Assembly (NCBI GenBank): GCA_964413535.1
Contig: CAYPTB010000043.1
Span: 1-45,709, forward strand
Reading direction: 5' to 3'
Length of the DNA stretch: 45,709 nucleotides
Origin: CAYPTB01 sp964413535
GTDB taxonomy: Bacteria > Planctomycetota > UBA1135 > GCA-002686595
Part shown: piece after piece, positions 36,850 through 44,325 of the stretch
Numbering within the stretch: the stretch's first letter is position 1
How the letters are laid out: every line of letters starts with the position of its first letter
Program-made: the position numbers and the translations under genes
The notes under the pieces: model-generated
Told to the model about the DNA's origin: nothing
What the model saw: the letters and a program-made list of their open reading frames with translations, nothing else
Database searches by the model: none

Positions 36850-38217
36850 TTGGACGCGGTCGAGATGGTGGTGGTGGGGGCGGGGGCGGCCGGGTTGTGG
36901 GCGGCGGAGTGCGCGGCGCGGGCGCTCTGCGACGCGGGGCGAGCGCCCGACGTGCTCGTGCTCGAGAAGACGCCGAGGGCAGGGACCAAGGTGCTCGCGA
37001 GCGGCGGGACGCGCTGCAACCTGACGACGACGCTGCCGCCGGACGCGGCGGCGGCGCTGTTCGGGCGGCGCGGCGAGCGCTTCCTGCGGCGCGCGTTCCG
37101 CGAGCTCGGCCCGGAGCTCGTGCGCCAACGTTTCGACGCGTGGGGCGTCGCGACCGTCACGTCGGAGTGGGAGAAGGTCTTCCCGGAGAGCGGGCGGGCG
37201 AAGGACGTGCGCGATGCGCTCGTGCGAGCGTGCGAGGCCGCCGGTGCGCGCATCCGGCTCGGATCCGGCGTGGCAGCCATCGAGCCGGCCGAGGGCGCCA
37301 GCGGCGAACGCGATCGCGTTGCGCACGGTGAGCGAGCGATAGAGGGGAGCGGGGGAGCGACGAACGAACGCGGCGCGCACGGTTGGCGCGTGCGGCTGGC
37401 GGACGGCGAGAGCGTCCTCACGCGCAGGCTCCTGCTCGCGCCGGGCGGCAAGAGCTATCCGGCGACGGGCACGACCGGCGACGGCTACGCGTGGCTCGCG
37501 CGCCTCGGGCTTCCGATCGTCGCACCGCTGCCGGCGCTGACTCCGGTCGTGAGCGAGGCGTCCTGGGTGCGCGAGCTGACCGGCATCGCGCTGCAGGATG
37601 CCGTCGTGAGCTTGCGCGGCCCGGATGGACGCGTGCTCGGCCGGCGGCGCCGCCCCGTGCTCTTCACGCACACGGGATTGTCGGGGCCGGGCCCCATGGA
37701 CCTCTCCGGCGAACTCGCGCGCGAGCAGGCACGCGCGGCCGACGCGGGAGAGACGATCGAGCTCGAACTCGCGATCGATCTGCTGCCGGACGTTTCGCGC
37801 GAGACGCTCGTCGCGTGGCTCGTCGAGCTTGCCGCCGCGCCCGGTTCTCCGCGGGTCTCCGCCGCGCTGCCTGGCGAGCTCCCGCGCCGGCTCGTGGCCG
37901 CCGCGTGCGAGCAAGCGGGCCTCGCGCCGGATCCGCGCGCGAACGAGATCTCGCGCTCCAAGCGCCACGCGCTCGTGGAGACCTTGAAGGCCCTGCGCGT
38001 GCCCGCGACCGGCACGGCGGGCTTCGAGAAGGCCGAGGTCACGAGCGGCGGACTCGCGCTGGATGCGCTCGATCCCGGCACGCTGCGCGTGCGCGGCTTC
38101 GCGAACCTGTGGGCGTTCGGCGAGGTGATCGACCTCGACGGGCCGATCGGCGGGCTCAACTTCCAGGCGGCGTTCGCGACAGCGGAGCTCGCCGGCCGGG
38201 ATGCGGCGCGCGCGTGA
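36850..38217 (+). CDS. HI0933/BaiN-type FAD-dependent flavoprotein
   Basis: 455 residues from a TTG at 36850 (hexamer TAAGAT 7 nt upstream); an ATG five codons later is the alternative. The FAD-binding Rossmann motif VVVGAGAAGLWAAE is followed by VLEKTPRAGTKVLASGGTRCNLT, the family hallmark, then LLAPGGKSYPATGTTGDGYAWLARLG, LFTHTGLSGP and the C-terminal GFEKAEVTSGGLALDAL and WAFGEVIDLDGPIGGLNFQAAFATA. Proteins of this family reduce diverse substrates (BaiN acts in bile-acid dehydroxylation in clostridia), and the true substrate in most bacteria is unknown. Between motifs is an extra loop, about residues 155-180 (ERDRVAHGERAIEGSGG), not usual in the family. Confidence 0.9.
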   Translation: MDAVEMVVVGAGAAGLWAAECAARALCDAGRAPDVLVLEKTPRAGTKVLASGGTRCNLTTTLPPDAAAALFGRRGERFLRRAFRELGPELVRQRFDAWGVATVTSEWEKVFPESGRAKDVRDALVRACEAAGARIRLGSGVAAIEPAEGASGERDRVAHGERAIEGSGGATNERGAHGWRVRLADGESVLTRRLLLAPGGKSYPATGTTGDGYAWLARLGLPIVAPLPALTPVVSEASWVRELTGIALQDAVVSLRGPDGRVLGRRRRPVLFTHTGLSGPGPMDLSGELAREQARAADAGETIELELAIDLLPDVSRETLVAWLVELAAAPGSPRVSAALPGELPRRLVAAACEQAGLAPDPRANEISRSKRHALVETLKALRVPATGTAGFEKAEVTSGGLALDALDPGTLRVRGFANLWAFGEVIDLDGPIGGLNFQAAFATAELAGRDAARA

Positions 38218-38229
38218 CGAGCGCGGCCG

Positions 38230-39345
38230 TCAGGGATCGAGCGCGCCGAACTCGCGCATCACGCGCACCAAGGTCGCGTAGTCCTCGCGCGCCTCCGCCG
38301 CGAGCGCGGCGCGGCGATTCTGGCCCTTCGCGAGGAGCTTCTTGTCGCGGTTCGTCTTCTTGACCCAGCCGTCGAGGAAGCGCTTCCAGGTCTTCGCGCT
38401 CGGGAGCTTCTCGAGCAGTTCCTCCGGCGAGGCGCCGTGGAACTCCCACAGCGCGTGGAAGCGCTCGAGGTTCGGGCCGTAGCCGTCGTCGAGCTCCGCG
38501 TCGCCGACGAAGTAGCAGCGCGCGAGCGCCTCGCGCAGTCCGCGGTGCTGGTGGGCCGGAGCGAAGAGGTCCTCGCCGACGTGCGCGTAGAGCTTCGGGT
38601 GCTGGCTGGGCGAGATCGGCGCGCGCCAGCGCTTCCATTCGTCCTCGAGGTCGTGCACGAGACCGAGCACGTCCACGTCGGGCGTCTCGAAGCTCTCGCC
38701 GGACGACCAGGCGTCGTAGAGCGTGATCCCGGGATAGAGGTTGCCGTCGCGGTCGGCGTAGGCGTGTCCGAACGCACCGAGTGCCTGGCGCTGGGCGCCG
38801 TCGTCGAGCCACGCGAGGAGCAGGGCCTCCGCCAGATCCAGGTCGTGGGGGAAGCCGTTCAAGGCGTTCTGGAAGGCGCGCTCGACCTCGCGTCCGTCCG
38901 CGACGCGCAGGATCGTTCCGCTCCCCCAGTCGTAGACGTAGCCCGGCTCGAGGGAGCGACTCGAGGTGCCCAGCAGGAGTTTGCGCGCGCGCTTCACGCG
39001 CAGGTCGTCCGCGTCGAGCGGCGCGCGCTCGATCCCCTGCCCGGGAGCGTGGACCTCGGGGTCGTAGGCGGGCGCCGGCTCGCGGACGGGATAGGTCCCG
39101 GGGTCCGCGTCGCGCGCGCCGCGCTCGAGCAGGAAGCGCACGAAGCCCTGCCGCACGCCGGCGCGCTGCAACACCTCGTGGCGGTACCACTCGACGATCT
39201 CGTGCTGCGCGTCGAGATCGAGCGCCTCGAAGGCGGACTGGAGCCGGGCGGGCTCGACCTGCTCGGCCTCGTCGGGGCGCGAATCGTCCGGGGCGGCGAG
39301 CCACCCGATTAGCAGCGGGAGCAACGGGAGCAGCGGGAGCAGCAT
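38230..39345 (-). CDS. Putative secreted protein, unrecognised family
   Basis: 371 residues from the ATG at 39345. The first residues, MLLPLLPLLPLLIGWLA, form a repetitive hydrophobic signal or anchor. The remainder is charged and mostly helical, with aromatic-rich stretches (IVEWYRHEVLQ, GYVYDWGSGTILRVADGREV, DRDGNLYPGITLYDAW, LYAHVGEDLFAPAHQHRGL). A family cannot be named; no cysteine pairs or metal motifs stand out. The C-terminus is Lys/Arg-rich (WVKKTNRDKKLLAKGQNRR). It is convergent with the flavoprotein, 12 bp apart, and lies downstream of pcnB in the same direction, separated by a 341-bp gap full of hairpins, so it is probably a separate transcript. Confidence 0.75.
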   Translation of the reverse strand: MLLPLLPLLPLLIGWLAAPDDSRPDEAEQVEPARLQSAFEALDLDAQHEIVEWYRHEVLQRAGVRQGFVRFLLERGARDADPGTYPVREPAPAYDPEVHAPGQGIERAPLDADDLRVKRARKLLLGTSSRSLEPGYVYDWGSGTILRVADGREVERAFQNALNGFPHDLDLAEALLLAWLDDGAQRQALGAFGHAYADRDGNLYPGITLYDAWSSGESFETPDVDVLGLVHDLEDEWKRWRAPISPSQHPKLYAHVGEDLFAPAHQHRGLREALARCYFVGDAELDDGYGPNLERFHALWEFHGASPEELLEKLPSAKTWKRFLDGWVKKTNRDKKLLAKGQNRRAALAAEAREDYATLVRVMREFGALDP

Positions 39346-39686
39346 GGCGACATGGTGGCCTCCGCCGCGGCTGCGCGGGAGTCCCGCGACGCGCTCCGTG
39401 CTCGGGCGAGCTCTCGGGAAGAAGGTGGGGGCGGCCCCCGCAGTGGGCCGCCCCCGGGGTCGCCCGTGAGAGCGATCCACTTCGGAGGTCGGCCCTCGCG
39501 CCGTGCCTACCTCCATCGAAGCCTCGGGCTCGAACCGTTCTTCCTCGCGCGGCGATCCGCCGTCGTCGCCCTTCCCCGGGGCAGGGGAAGCGAGGCTCTC
39601 ACCACCATGAGTCCTCGGGGCACCACTAGGGGAAGTGGTCGGTCGGAATCGCCCCGGAAGAACGGGGCTTGGCTTACTGGAGAACA
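39346..39686. other. Gap downstream of pcnB with four tandem hairpins
   Basis: No gene is supported here. Four perfect inverted repeats follow one another: an 11-bp stem GGGGGCGGCCC (39427-39437) with GGGCCGCCCCC (39445-39455); CTTCCCC with GGGGAAG (39571-39590); ACCACT with AGTGGT (39622-39639); and GCCCC with GGGGC (39651-39668). The strongest is likely a terminator for pcnB on the minus strand; the others are unexplained. Confidence 0.5.
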
Positions 39687-41063
39687 CTACCCCGGTTCGG
39701 CGTCGGGGGCGGATTCCTCGGGAGCTCCCGCAGAAGAGTCGTCGTGCTCCCCGTTTCGGCGTCTGCGGCGACGTCGTCCCCGGCGCTTGCGCACGCCTCC
39801 CACGTCTTCCCTGCGCAGGTCGCCCGCCAGCCGATAGCGCTCGACCCAGCCCTCGTAGACGTCCCAGCCCTGGCCCCAGGCGGCGGAGCGCAGGCGGAAG
39901 AGCCACAGGGACTCCTCGAAGTCCTCGCTGGCCATGAACACGAGCGGCTTGAAGCGCCGACCGCCGACCTGCGTGAAGCGCGGCTGGTTGGTGATGATGC
40001 GCCGGGCGCGCGCCAGGTCGCGGCGCGAGAGCCTCGTCTGCAGGGAGACCGGGCCGAGGACCTCGTCCGTCACGCTGAACAGGTCGTGCGGCGCGTCCGG
40101 CAGGGTGCGCGTGGCCGCGTCCGCCTCGCGCTCCACCACGCGCAGGAACGCCACCGCGACCGACAGAGCGGTCGTGGGCACGCGGCCCGCGTGCACGTCG
40201 GCGTCGAGCGCCTCGAGCAGGCGCCAGTAGGTGTCGGCGCGATCGTGCGCGGCGGGATCGGGATCGTCCCGGCTCCCGAGGAAGCCGTCGATGGACGGCA
40301 GGAGCACGGCGAGCGCGCCGCACGCGCGCATCATGCGGAAGGCGCCGAGCGCGGTGCCCGAGCGCAGGATGCGCAGGACCTCCTCGAGCACCCGCGGCGG
40401 CGCCGAGCGCAGGAGCTCGGGAGCGTGGTCGCACATCGCGTCCCAGGTCTCGTCCTCGATGCGGAACCCGAGGCGCGTGGCGAAGCGGATGGCGCGCAGG
40501 ATGCGCACCGGATCCTCGGCCATGCGCACCGTCGGCGGACCGATCGTGCGCAAGAGACCGGCCTCGAGATCCGCCAACCCGCCGACGTAGTCGATCACCC
40601 GGTTGCCGAAGGGCTCGAGGAACAGACCGTTGATCGTGAAGTCGCGGCGGCGCGCGTCCTCCGCCGCCGTCCCGAAGGTGTTGTCCTCGATGATCAGCAG
40701 GTCGTCGGAGGTCTCCGTCTCGGGATCCATCCGGAACGTCGCCGTCTCGACGATGTGGTCGCCGTACACGACGTGCACGAGCTTGAAGCGCCGGCCGATG
40801 ATGCGGCCGTTCCTGAACAGCCGCTTGACCTGGCGCGGGTGCGCCGCGGTCGCGACGTCGAAGTCCTTCGGCTTGCGGCCGAGGATCAGATCCCGCACGC
40901 AGCCGCCGACCAAGTACGCTTCGTGTCCGGCGCGCGAGAGGCGCGAGATCACGCGCAGGGCGTCCTGGTGGACGAGCGAGACCGGAACCTCCTCGGCGGG
41001 GAGCGATCGAACGATCGGCGCGGAGGAGGCGCGGGATGGAGGCCGGGACTCCGGCTCGATCAT
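39687..41063 (-). CDS. pcnB: Poly(A) polymerase I-like nucleotidyltransferase
   Basis: 458 residues from the ATG at 41063. Class II polymerase beta-fold nucleotidyltransferase: YLVGGCVRDLILGRKPKDFDVAT holds the GG/GS and D-x-D active site; then RRFKLVHVVYGDHIVETATFR, RRRDFTINGLFLEPFGNRVIDYVGG, and EDPVRILRAIRFATRLGFRIE. The IIGRRFKLVHV form plus the long Arg-rich tail (RKRRGRRRRRRR, for RNA binding) fits PcnB, which adds 3' A-tails to RNA for decay, better than a CCA-adding enzyme; specificity between the two is hard to fix by eye. The tRNA-Gly gene nearby encodes its own CCA, so a CCA-adding role would not be essential for that tRNA. Confidence 0.88.
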   Translation of the reverse strand: MIEPESRPPSRASSAPIVRSLPAEEVPVSLVHQDALRVISRLSRAGHEAYLVGGCVRDLILGRKPKDFDVATAAHPRQVKRLFRNGRIIGRRFKLVHVVYGDHIVETATFRMDPETETSDDLLIIEDNTFGTAAEDARRRDFTINGLFLEPFGNRVIDYVGGLADLEAGLLRTIGPPTVRMAEDPVRILRAIRFATRLGFRIEDETWDAMCDHAPELLRSAPPRVLEEVLRILRSGTALGAFRMMRACGALAVLLPSIDGFLGSRDDPDPAAHDRADTYWRLLEALDADVHAGRVPTTALSVAVAFLRVVEREADAATRTLPDAPHDLFSVTDEVLGPVSLQTRLSRRDLARARRIITNQPRFTQVGGRRFKPLVFMASEDFEESLWLFRLRSAAWGQGWDVYEGWVERYRLAGDLRREDVGGVRKRRGRRRRRRRNGEHDDSSAGAPEESAPDAEPG

Positions 41064-41225
41064 GGACACTCGGACACTCGAGGAGCGGTTGTGAGCAGCC
41101 GTCGTCGGCCGCTCGGGATCGAACACGTTACACGCCGCGGGCGCTCGTCCGAAGGGGCTCGATCCCTCGACTTCGCGCGCCCCACCGCGCGCCCCACGGG
41201 GGAGCTCGCGGCGCTCTCGGTGCGC

Positions 41226-41254
41226 TTGCGACCCTTCCGGGGCGGGAGTACGCT
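41226..41254 (+). promoter_or_regulatory. Promoter of the tRNA-Gly/rsmG transcript
   Basis: TTGCGA (41226-41231), a 17-bp spacer, TACGCT (41249-41254), ending 15 bp before the tRNA. It resembles the precursor promoters (17-bp spacer, TANNNT). Confidence 0.6.
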
Positions 41255-41269
41255 GCCGCGCTCCCCCAC

Positions 41270-41347
41270 AGGGCAGTAGCTCCCAGCGGGTAGAGCGGCT
41301 GATTCCCAATCAGCAGGATCGGGGTGCGAGTCCCTGCTGCCCTGCCA
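41270..41347 (+). tRNA. tRNA-Gly (anticodon CCC), unusual
   Basis: A complete cloverleaf: acceptor AGGGCAG/CTGCCCT, D-stem GCTC/GAGC, anticodon stem GCTGA/TCAGC around TTCCCAA (CCC at 41305-41307), variable loop AGGAT, T-stem CGGGG/CCCTG, discriminator G (41344), encoded CCA (41345-41347). Oddities: A1-U72 and G73 instead of the G1-C72 and U73 expected for bacterial tRNA-Gly; a T-loop of TGCGAGT where TTC is expected; and a D-loop enlarged by CC after the D-stem. It could be a divergent functional tRNA reading GGG, or one decaying or repurposed. It ends 15 bp before rsmG. Confidence 0.8.
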
Positions 41348-41362
41348 GATCTCCCCCCCAAG

Positions 41363-42193
41363 ATGCCCGCCAGGGACCCCGCACAGGAACCGCCCGACGC
41401 CGGAGACGGTTCGTCCCGGGCGGAGAAGGCAGCCCGCCCCGTCCCGACGGACGAGGAGCGCGGCGTCAAGGGACCGCCCGCGACCACCGATCCCGACGAG
41501 GTCGTCCAGAACCCCGACACGCCGCTTCCCCCGCGCGCCGAGCTCCTGGCCGCCATGCAGGAGGCCTTCGCCGGCGAGGAGAACGTGCCCGCCCTACTCC
41601 TCGAACGCTACGCCGACCACGCGCTGCGCGTCCTCGAGGGCAACCGCCGCATGAACCTGACCGCGATCCTCGATCCGTTCGAGGTCGCCGTGAAGCACTA
41701 CCTCGACTCGTGGCGCGCGACCCGGCTCCTGCCGTTGATGGGGCGCAGCGTGCTGGACATGGGCTCGGGCGCCGGCTTCCCCGGCATCCCGATCGCCCTG
41801 GCCGAGCCCAACGCCACCTTCATGCTGTGCGACTCGACGAAGAAGCGCGCGGACTTCATGCGCGACTCCATCGAAGCCATGGAGCTCAAGAACGTCTCCG
41901 CCGTGTGGGACCGCGCCGAGGAGCACCTGGCGCGCCACCACTACGACACCGTCATCATCCGCGGCGTGAGCAGCGTGCGCGAGAACGTGCGGCTCCTGCG
42001 CAAGGTGCGCCACTCGCACAAGGACCTCGTGATGCTCAAGGGCCCCGCGTGGTCGCGCGAGGCGCGCGCCGGCGAGCGCGAGGTCGAGCGCTTGGGCTTC
42101 CGGCTCGACACGGTCTGGGAGCACGTGCTGCCGAAGGAGCTCGGCAGCCGCGCGATCCTCGTCTTCCGCGCACCCGGCGGGATGGGCGAGTGA
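41363..42193 (+). CDS. rsmG: 16S rRNA (guanine-N7)-methyltransferase
   Basis: 276 residues from the ATG at 41363. RsmG/GidB methylates G527 of 16S rRNA. The core is present: NRRMNLTAILDPFEVAVKHYLDSW, SVLDMGSGAGFPGIPIALAEPNATFML (SAM site), CDSTKKRADFMRD, IIRGVSS and a late SRAILVFRAP. The N-terminal 60 or so residues, Pro/Asp-rich and likely disordered, exceed the usual length of about 210; a later start such as the ATG near 41555 is possible, but sequence upstream of it looks coding. Probably co-transcribed with tRNA-Gly: no separate promoter is seen in the 15-bp gap. Confidence 0.93.
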   Translation: MPARDPAQEPPDAGDGSSRAEKAARPVPTDEERGVKGPPATTDPDEVVQNPDTPLPPRAELLAAMQEAFAGEENVPALLLERYADHALRVLEGNRRMNLTAILDPFEVAVKHYLDSWRATRLLPLMGRSVLDMGSGAGFPGIPIALAEPNATFMLCDSTKKRADFMRDSIEAMELKNVSAVWDRAEEHLARHHYDTVIIRGVSSVRENVRLLRKVRHSHKDLVMLKGPAWSREARAGEREVERLGFRLDTVWEHVLPKELGSRAILVFRAPGGMGE

Positions 42194-42196
42194 CCG

Positions 42197-42295
42197 GTGT
42201 CCACCGGAGCCTGGATCGCGCTCGCCGCCGGACTCGTCGTCCTGGTCTTCGTGATCGTGGCGATCCGCGGCTACCCCGAGGACGGCTCGTTCTGA
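42197..42295 (+). CDS. 32-residue single-helix membrane peptide
   Basis: A GTG three bases after the rsmG stop opens a frame with the pattern: short N-terminus, about 18 hydrophobic residues (WIALAAGLVVLVFVIVAI), then RGYPEDGSF. It has the look of the small one-helix proteins associated with respiratory or transport complexes. Coding potential rests on the hydrophobic pattern and tight spacing to rsmG; homologues would decide. The positive residue after the helix suggests the C-terminus faces the cytoplasm. Confidence 0.55.
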   Translation: MSTGAWIALAAGLVVLVFVIVAIRGYPEDGSF

Positions 42296-42376
42296 GCCGC
42301 GCGTCCTGGCCGGCCGACGAGCCGGAGCTCGCTACGCCGCTGTCGCCGCTACTTATTAGCGCGCGCGGCGAGTGGG

Positions 42377-42459
42377 TGCCCGGGGGGGGAGTCGAACCCC
42401 CACTCCCTTACGAGAACATGGACCTGAACCATGCGCGTCTGCCATTCCGCCACCCGGGC
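42377..42459 (-). tRNA. tRNA-Leu (anticodon CAG)
   Basis: On the minus strand a class II tRNA: acceptor GCCCGGG/CCCGGGC, anticodon loop TTCAGGT (CAG) on stem CATGG/CCATG, a long variable arm, and T-loop GTTCGAC. Discriminator A; CCA is not encoded. Confidence 0.93.
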
Positions 42460-42605
42460 AGGGGCGCGGGACTCTACGGGGCGCCTTTCGCAGGGTCAAC
42501 CGGGTCGCGGCTCCCGCGCCTTCCCGACCCGATCGTCGTCGGGAGGCGTATAGAGCCCCGGCTGTCGAGCCGCGCGGCGCCGCACTGGGCGCGCCGGGAC
42601 GCGCC

Positions 42606-43076
42606 GTGAAGAGCGCGAAGACCGGCGAGCGCTCGATCGCGCAGAACCGCAAGGCGCGCCACGCGTACGCGGTGCTCGAGGAACTCGAGTGCGGCATCGT
42701 GCTCCTGGGCAGCGAGGTGAAGACCCTGCGCGAAGGGCGCTGCTCGCTGGCCGAGGCCTACGGCCTGGTGCGGGATGGCGAGCTCTTCCTCGTCGGCATG
42801 CACGTCCCCGAGTACAAGAACGCGACCACCGGCGGCCACGAGCTCGTGCGCGACCGCAAGCTGCTCCTGCACCGGCGCGAGCTCGATCGCTGGGCGAAGG
42901 CCGTGCGCGAGAAGGGCGTGACGCTCGTGCCGCTCGAGCTCTACTTCAAGAACGAGCTCGTGAAGATCCGCATGGCGCTCGCGCGCGGCAAGAAGCTCTT
43001 CGACAAGCGCGAGCGCGACAAGGAGCGCAGCGCGCAGCGCGAGATGGACCGCGCCGTGCGCCGGCGCCGGGACTGA
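42606..43076 (+). CDS. smpB: SsrA-binding protein SmpB
   Basis: 156 residues from the GTG at 42606. SmpB binds tmRNA and delivers it to stalled ribosomes. Seen: NRKARHAYAVLEELECGIVLLGSEVK, LREGRCSLAEAYGLVRDGELFL, HVPEYKNATTGGHE, RDRKLLLHRRELDRW, LVPLELYFKNELVKIRMALARGKKLFDKR and a basic Arg-rich tail, all in order and at the normal length. The gene for its partner RNA, ssrA, starts 102 bp downstream on the same strand, a common arrangement. No strong ribosome binding site is visible; TATAGA about 50 bp upstream could be part of its promoter. Confidence 0.97.
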   Translation: MKSAKTGERSIAQNRKARHAYAVLEELECGIVLLGSEVKTLREGRCSLAEAYGLVRDGELFLVGMHVPEYKNATTGGHELVRDRKLLLHRRELDRWAKAVREKGVTLVPLELYFKNELVKIRMALARGKKLFDKRERDKERSAQREMDRAVRRRRD

Positions 43077-43161
43077 GCTCGGCCGAGGATCTCGCGGGCT
43101 CCCACTCCCGCGGTCCCCGTCCGGTCCATCTCGAGGGGTGTGGAGACCGCGCCGGCGGTGC

Positions 43162-43167
43162 TAGGAT
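43162..43167 (+). promoter_or_regulatory. Probable -10 element of ssrA
   Basis: TAGGAT lies 12 nt before the tmRNA 5' end. No convincing -35 is seen. It suggests ssrA can be transcribed apart from smpB. Confidence 0.45.
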
Positions 43168-43178
43168 GCGCGCTCTTC

Positions 43179-43533
43179 GGGGGCGCAATGGTCTCGACCG
43201 GTTTCGCGCTGCTCCGGACTGCGTGTCGGGGATCCCAGGTCACCCCGTTCATCCTCCAGGGAAGGCATTACATGCCAACAACTATTCTCTCGCTGCCTAA
43301 CTAAACAGGTAGCCGTCCCTCCGAGGCACGCCCGCGGCCACGGAGGAACGAAAACAGCGGGCTGGTCGGGAAGCTCGGCACCGGGGCGAACCGACGAGAC
43401 ACCACCGGTGAGGGTCCGAAGGGAGCCGGTCCGCAGGCGCCTCGAGGACGGGAACCAAACAGCGGACTACACACGTAGACGTTCGGCGCCAGGCGACTCT
43501 GGGACGCGGGTTCGATTCCCGCCGCCTCCACCA
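43179..43533 (+). ncRNA. ssrA: Transfer-messenger RNA
   Basis: 355 nt. The 5' GGGGGCG pairs with CGCCTCC near the 3' end, followed by A and the encoded CCA; the T-arm GGGTTCGATTCCC is intact. The tag frame runs from GCA (43265) to TAA (43298-43300) and encodes ALHANNYSLAA, with the normal LAA end recognised by ClpXP. The body between has GC-rich pseudoknot-like repeats. Its 3' end is duplicated 0.74 kb downstream. Confidence 0.95.
43508..43531 (+). repeat. ssrA 3' end, left copy of a direct repeat (att-like)
   Basis: The 24 bp GGGTTCGATTCCCGCCGC + C + TCCAC recurs at 44245-44268 with one mismatch. Similarity continues 5' of this (GCGCCA, then ACTCTGGGACGC here and ACTCCGGGCCGT there, with a 4-bp gap). 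Confidence 0.7.
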
Positions 43534-43641
43534 CTTCCTGCACCCACAACGGCCGCCTCGGGGTCGTCCGTTGGGTGAGGGGAGTCGGTTGGGTCCGCGC
43601 CCGGATCAACTTGCGCGGGCGGTGTGAGAGCCGCGGCCCGT

Positions 43642-44106
43642 TCAGAGCTGTTGCTCCGGGTAGAGCGCCTGCTGGCTGATGAGGTCCAGGAGGAACTGAT
43701 CGAGTCTGCTGGCTAGCTTGAGTAGTGCTTCGGCTGATGAAGCTGTGCTGAATTCCGCGTTCAGTAGGAGAACAGTGGCGCGGCGGTGCGGGCACTCTTC
43801 GAGGAGCAGCAGGATGTACTGGGATCGGCCAACCGCGGAGATTGACTCTTGGCGCTGACGAAGGTGTGCATCGTATAAGTCAAACGCCTGCTCGTCCGAA
43901 GTGCGCAGCCTTGCTCTCTCTGAGGTGCTGCCAATGTCGTTCTCGATCGCCAGTGCTGTCTTCAGATCCGAGGCCCACGTTGCGTACGCCAAGCGCAGCG
44001 AATCGGTGTAGCGCGCCCTGCGCTCGTGCCTCGCTGCAACGATCTGAAACAAGGAGGCAATCACTGCCCCGATAATCACGCCGATGAGTCCGAATGCGCC
44101 TTCCAT
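43642..44106 (-). CDS. Small membrane-anchored protein of unknown function in the candidate island
   Basis: 154 residues from the ATG at 44106. An N-terminal membrane segment, LIGVIIGAVIASLFQIVAA, is followed by RHERRARY and a helical, charged cytoplasmic-looking part (SLRLAYATWASDLKTALA, ERARLRTSDEQAFDLYDAHLRQRQ, LLLLEECPHRRATVLLLNAE). I do not recognise a family. Codon usage is less G+C-rich than in any neighbour, with many A/T-ending codons, which together with the flanking ssrA repeats suggests horizontal arrival. Small one-helix proteins like this are found in genomic islands, sometimes as defence or toxin-antitoxin parts, but nothing here proves that. Confidence 0.7.
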   Translation of the reverse strand: MEGAFGLIGVIIGAVIASLFQIVAARHERRARYTDSLRLAYATWASDLKTALAIENDIGSTSERARLRTSDEQAFDLYDAHLRQRQESISAVGRSQYILLLLEECPHRRATVLLLNAEFSTASSAEALLKLASRLDQFLLDLISQQALYPEQQL

Positions 44107-44244
44107 GGGGGAAGTCTACTGTGCGGAACTCCTGCCTACTGGTAGCCCGAGCAGAGCGCCAACACGTTTGGCTCGCACTCAGCCCCATAGCTGCAAGTCT
44201 TGGCTGGGAAATGAATGCGTCAGAGTGCGCCAACTCCGGGCCGT

Positions 44245-44268
44245 GGGTTCGATTCCCGCCGCATCCAC
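44245..44268 (+). repeat. Second copy of the ssrA 3' end (att-like)
   Basis: It matches 43508-43531 at 23 of 24 positions; CTATTT replaces the CACTTC-type continuation, so the CCA end is broken. It lies 57 bp before the decarboxylase start. Confidence 0.7.
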
Positions 44269-44313
44269 TATTTCATCCCTCGTCAATGTCCGAAGCGGTC
44301 CCGGGCCGCGGGC

Positions 44314-44319
44314 TACCAT
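44314..44319 (+). promoter_or_regulatory. Leaderless-type -10 hexamer for the decarboxylase gene
   Basis: TACCAT lies 6 nt before the ATG at 44326; no Shine-Dalgarno sequence. Confidence 0.55.
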
Positions 44320-44325
44320 AGCGCG

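Larger units (their letters stand above)
43534..44268. mobile_element. Candidate remnant of an ssrA-integrated element
   Basis: About 0.74 kb bounded by the direct repeats of the ssrA 3' end and holding one small gene on the opposite strand whose base composition is visibly lower in G+C than the surroundings. ssrA is a frequent integration site for phages and genomic islands. No integrase, excisionase or transposase is present, so this would be a decayed or minimal remnant. Confidence 0.45.

Noticed and set aside
44240..44270. A second, complete tRNA or tmRNA gene at the right repeat
   Set aside because: Only the T-arm and acceptor strand are present; no matching 5' acceptor or anticodon arm is found upstream and the CCA is broken.
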